The translations under genes and the position numbers were made by a program. A stretch of DNA of 64,000 nucleotides from positions 1-64,000 of the forward strand of contig NZ_JYLI01000010.1 in the NCBI RefSeq assembly GCF_001439785.1, in the 5' to 3' direction. This stretch comes from Pseudomonas poae (GTDB lineage Bacteria > Pseudomonadota > Gammaproteobacteria > Pseudomonadales > Pseudomonadaceae). Below the pieces are notes generated by a model, which saw nothing but the letters and a program-made list of their open reading frames with translations, was not told the origin of the DNA and made no database searches. Of the stretch, positions 61,906 through 64,000 are shown piece by piece (the first letter of the stretch is position 1; the number at the start of each line of letters is the position of its first letter).

Positions 61906-62627
61906 TCTTGCCAACGTAGGACTCGATAAGGTTGTGCGCTGCCTTGCGCGGGACTCAATAAAACCGTGACTTGCAACTGCGCGTGGTAACCGCCGGGACG
62001 TTGTGCGCGGCTGTCGATCACCAGCACATCACCGGCGTTGGCGCCCACCGCGCTTTGACGCGGCAGGTTCAGTGCCCGGCGCATCAACGCGCTGGCGAAC
62101 GCCGGGTCGGGCCGGTCCAGCCCGCTCCACAGGCTGATCTCCGGCACCATTTCGCTATACAGCGCGCCGCTCATGCCCGGCAACTGGCGCAGCTCCTCGA
62201 CCACGCGAAACGGCGCATGGCCCTGGTTGCGTCGCACCTCCAGAGCCCTGGCGAGCTGGTCGGCCTGGGCCTGGGTGGCGCCGCAGGCCAGGGCCAGGCG
62301 CGCAAAATCACCCACGTCGGCGCTGTTGAGGTAGAGCTTGCCGAGGTCGCTGCGAACGCTGACGCGCAACTGCGCATCATCGAACGTCAGTGGCACCTCA
62401 CGGCCGTCGGCCACCCACTGCTTGCGCTGCGTCGGGTCAGCCAGGGCCTGCAGGGTCAATGCCACGCCCGCCTCCGCGGCCAGCAGCGCCTGGGTGTGCT
62501 GGCGATGCCAGGCGGCCTGGCGGGTCTGCAGTTGCACCCAGCCGGCCAGCCCGCCCAGCAGCAGACTGAGCAAGGCCAGCACCCACAGCACCAGTAACAG
62601 CGCGACACCGCGTTGCTGCCTGATCAT
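61902..62627 (-). CDS. gspK: Minor pseudopilin GspK
   Basis: 241 residues from ATG 62627; the longer open frame lies inside gspJ. Prepilin-like N-terminus MIRQQRG-VALLLVLWVLALL with cleavage after Gly, then an alpha-helical domain (DVGDFARLALACGATQAQADQLARAL, PGMSGALY). GspK forms the tip of the pseudopilus; its large size and lack of the usual Glu5 are normal for this subunit. Confidence 0.82.
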   Translation of the reverse strand: MIRQQRGVALLLVLWVLALLSLLLGGLAGWVQLQTRQAAWHRQHTQALLAAEAGVALTLQALADPTQRKQWVADGREVPLTFDDAQLRVSVRSDLGKLYLNSADVGDFARLALACGATQAQADQLARALEVRRNQGHAPFRVVEELRQLPGMSGALYSEMVPEISLWSGLDRPDPAFASALMRRALNLPRQSAVGANAGDVLVIDSRAQRPGGYHAQLQVTVLLSPAQGSAQPYRVLRWQE

Positions 62628-63253
62628 TCCGGCGCTCCGCCCGACAGGTTCAGGCGCAGCGCAACCACCTGGGTGACCCACGGCACCGGCCCGTTCACCC
62701 GGGCGTCGATGCGCACCGCATACGGCAGGCGTTTGCTCCACGGCCACTCGCTGATCCAGCCGGTGGCCTGGCCCTTGGGCGACACGCCGCGATAGCTGAA
62801 CTGCAAGTCCTCAACGCCTTTGAGCAGCACCTGCGGTTCGCCGCGCGAAGCCGGTACGCTGACCTGCGCCGCCGACTCGAACCGCGCGAACGCCACCTGC
62901 AATTCGCGCGCGGCCTCGGGGCCGCTCAGTTGCAGGGTAAAACGCTGGATGCCGCCGCCCAGCACACCGGGCAAGGTCGCGACAAACTGCATGCGTTGCG
63001 CCGTGCCGCTGAAAAAGCCGTCGGCCTGGCTGTCGTCCTCGGTCACGTCCAGCGGCAGCGCCTCGCTGATGGCGGTGCGCAAAAACTGCTGGGCGGCGCG
63101 CATTTCATCCAGGCTGACCGTGTAGCGCTGGGCCTTGAGCACCGCGCGATTGGCGCCGAGCAAGGCGCCGCCCACCAGGGTCAGCAACACGCCGAGCAGG
63201 CTGAGCACGATCATGATTTCAAGCAGGGTGAAGCCCTGCTGCCGGCGCGTCAC
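62624..63253 (-). CDS. gspJ: Minor pseudopilin GspJ
   Basis: 209 residues from GTG 63253, overlapping the gspI stop (GTGA). Prepilin motif RRQQG-FTLLEIMIVLSLLG with cleavage after Gly and Glu5 present. The C-terminal region (LKGVEDLQFSYRG...WPWSKRLPYAVRI) is typical of GspJ. Confidence 0.85.
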   Translation of the reverse strand: MTRRQQGFTLLEIMIVLSLLGVLLTLVGGALLGANRAVLKAQRYTVSLDEMRAAQQFLRTAISEALPLDVTEDDSQADGFFSGTAQRMQFVATLPGVLGGGIQRFTLQLSGPEAARELQVAFARFESAAQVSVPASRGEPQVLLKGVEDLQFSYRGVSPKGQATGWISEWPWSKRLPYAVRIDARVNGPVPWVTQVVALRLNLSGGAPE

Positions 63254-63612
63254 AAACCGGCCCCGGCGGCGCGCAGTTTCAAGGTGCTGAAGTGCGCCTG
63301 ATGCGTGCCTTCGCTGACACTCAGGTCGAGGCGAAACAGATGGGGCTGGCCCGTGCGGGTCGGTTGCTGGGCGATGTTCAGTTGCCAATGGATGCCATCG
63401 AACTCGCCCTGGCGCACCTCGCTGGCCAACGGCCCCATGGTTTCCTCGTCCAGCACGCTCTGCGCCGCGAGGGTCAGGCGATCACTGTGATTGACCTGCA
63501 ACAACGAGCGCGCGCTCTGGCCGAAAGCGACCAGCAACACTGTGCTGCAGATGGCCATGAGCGTCAGCGCGGCGAGCATTTCCAGCAGGGTAAAACCGCG
63601 CTGTCGCTTCAT
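63250..63612 (-). CDS. gspI: Minor pseudopilin GspI
   Basis: 120 residues, prepilin motif MKRQRG-FTLLEMLAALTLMA. Size and N-terminus fit GspI. Overlaps gspH and gspJ by 4 bases each. Confidence 0.83.
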   Translation of the reverse strand: MKRQRGFTLLEMLAALTLMAICSTVLLVAFGQSARSLLQVNHSDRLTLAAQSVLDEETMGPLASEVRQGEFDGIHWQLNIAQQPTRTGQPHLFRLDLSVSEGTHQAHFSTLKLRAAGAGL

Positions 63613-64000
63613 GGCAAGGCCCTGGACTGCACGCTGCCGGTCAGCCAGCCAATGTCGATGCGCCAGCGCCGCGTACCGTTGGCCAACAGCAGGTTGCCAC
63701 CGGTGGAACTGCCGTCTGGGTAGAACTCCACGGTGGAACCTGCCTGTTCGGCGGTGTGCAGGGTGACCTGCAGAGCGGCCGGCCAGTATTTTGTCGGCCG
63801 TCCTGGCGCGGCAAAGCTCAGCCTGCGCAGGTCGAACACGGTGTGTTGCGCGGTGCCGCTGACGATTGCCCGCGCCCGCGTGCTGCGCAGCGCTTCGACC
63901 ATCTGCCCCACCACCTGACGTTCTTTCGCCGCGCGCAGGCCTTGTTGCAGGCCAAACCCCACCAGGCCGGCCGCGATGCTGATCAGCACGATCACCACCA
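63609..64000 (-). CDS. gspH: Pseudopilin GspH, cut by the window edge
   Basis: The C-terminal 129 or more residues are present; the hydrophobic helix VVMVIVLISIAAGLVGFGLQ runs to the window edge, so the prepilin cleavage site and start codon lie outside. The remainder (VVGQMVEALRSTRARAIVSGTAQ...VEFYPDGSSTGG) is the GspH pattern. Genes for GspE, F and G are expected beyond the edge or elsewhere. Confidence 0.8.
   Translation of the reverse strand, partial: VVIVLISIAAGLVGFGLQQGLRAAKERQVVGQMVEALRSTRARAIVSGTAQHTVFDLRRLSFAAPGRPTKYWPAALQVTLHTAEQAGSTVEFYPDGSSTGGNLLLANGTRRWRIDIGWLTGSVQSRALP

Overview
The window looks like a chromosomal segment of a fluorescent Pseudomonas (P. fluorescens complex). 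It is GC-rich with long dense ORFs. The block prc - EAL/GGDEF protein - small pair - ykvA - FKBP follows the order I know from P. aeruginosa PA3257-PA3262. It also carries a ferripyoverdine iron-release operon, a ferulate/vanillate pathway and an Hxc-like type II secretion cluster. Identifications rest on reading the translations and motifs; no database search was run. I saw no CRISPR array, insertion sequence, prophage or tRNA.

Layout. 1-250: a minus-strand promoter of rRNA type (TTGACG-N16-TATAAT) that fires off the left edge. 256-5206: rhtA, a small lipoprotein, an M24 aminopeptidase, a cysteine desulfurase and another lipoprotein. 5487-7493: an SfnR-like sigma-54 activator, soxR, and a divergent SoxR-controlled ABM-family monooxygenase gene broken by an in-frame TAG. 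7712-13865: the eight-gene fpvGHJK-CDEF operon, which reduces ferripyoverdine and moves the released iron. 13908-20269: a GntR/UTRA regulator and a six-gene uptake operon (binding protein, alkaline-phosphatase-superfamily hydrolase, two permeases, ATPase, HAD phosphatase), probably for a phosphonate or organophosphate. 20563-26854: prc, the EAL/GGDEF protein, an antitoxin-like regulator pair, ykvA and an FKBP isomerase, with a head-to-head pair of consensus DnaA boxes. 27112-30086: a di-heme cytochrome c and a catalase-like protein.

From 30078 to 57504 lies an accessory catabolic island. Its core runs coniferyl alcohol (calA) -> aldehyde -> ferulate -> feruloyl-CoA (fcs) -> vanillin (ech) -> vanillate (an aldehyde dehydrogenase) -> protocatechuate (vanAB). 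Around it are three hydrolases (CocE-type, amidase-signature, NylB/beta-lactamase-like), BCCT and MFS transporters, a PotF-like binding protein, three outer-membrane beta-barrel proteins and six regulators (LysR, AraC, TetR, VanR, a MarR/FerR-like protein and an XylR/DmpR-like sigma-54 activator). Several control sites can be read directly: two VanR-type palindromes, a MarR operator centred on the ech -35 box, and a -24/-12 promoter with an XylR-type upstream site before the aldehyde dehydrogenase/calA operon. My inference is that the hydrolase and transporter genes feed plant hydroxycinnamoyl esters or amides into this pathway; substrates are not shown by the sequence.

57515-64000: minus-strand type II secretion genes gspH (cut by the window edge), I, J, K, L, M, a GspC-like protein and a lipoprotein secretin GspD, resembling the Hxc system.
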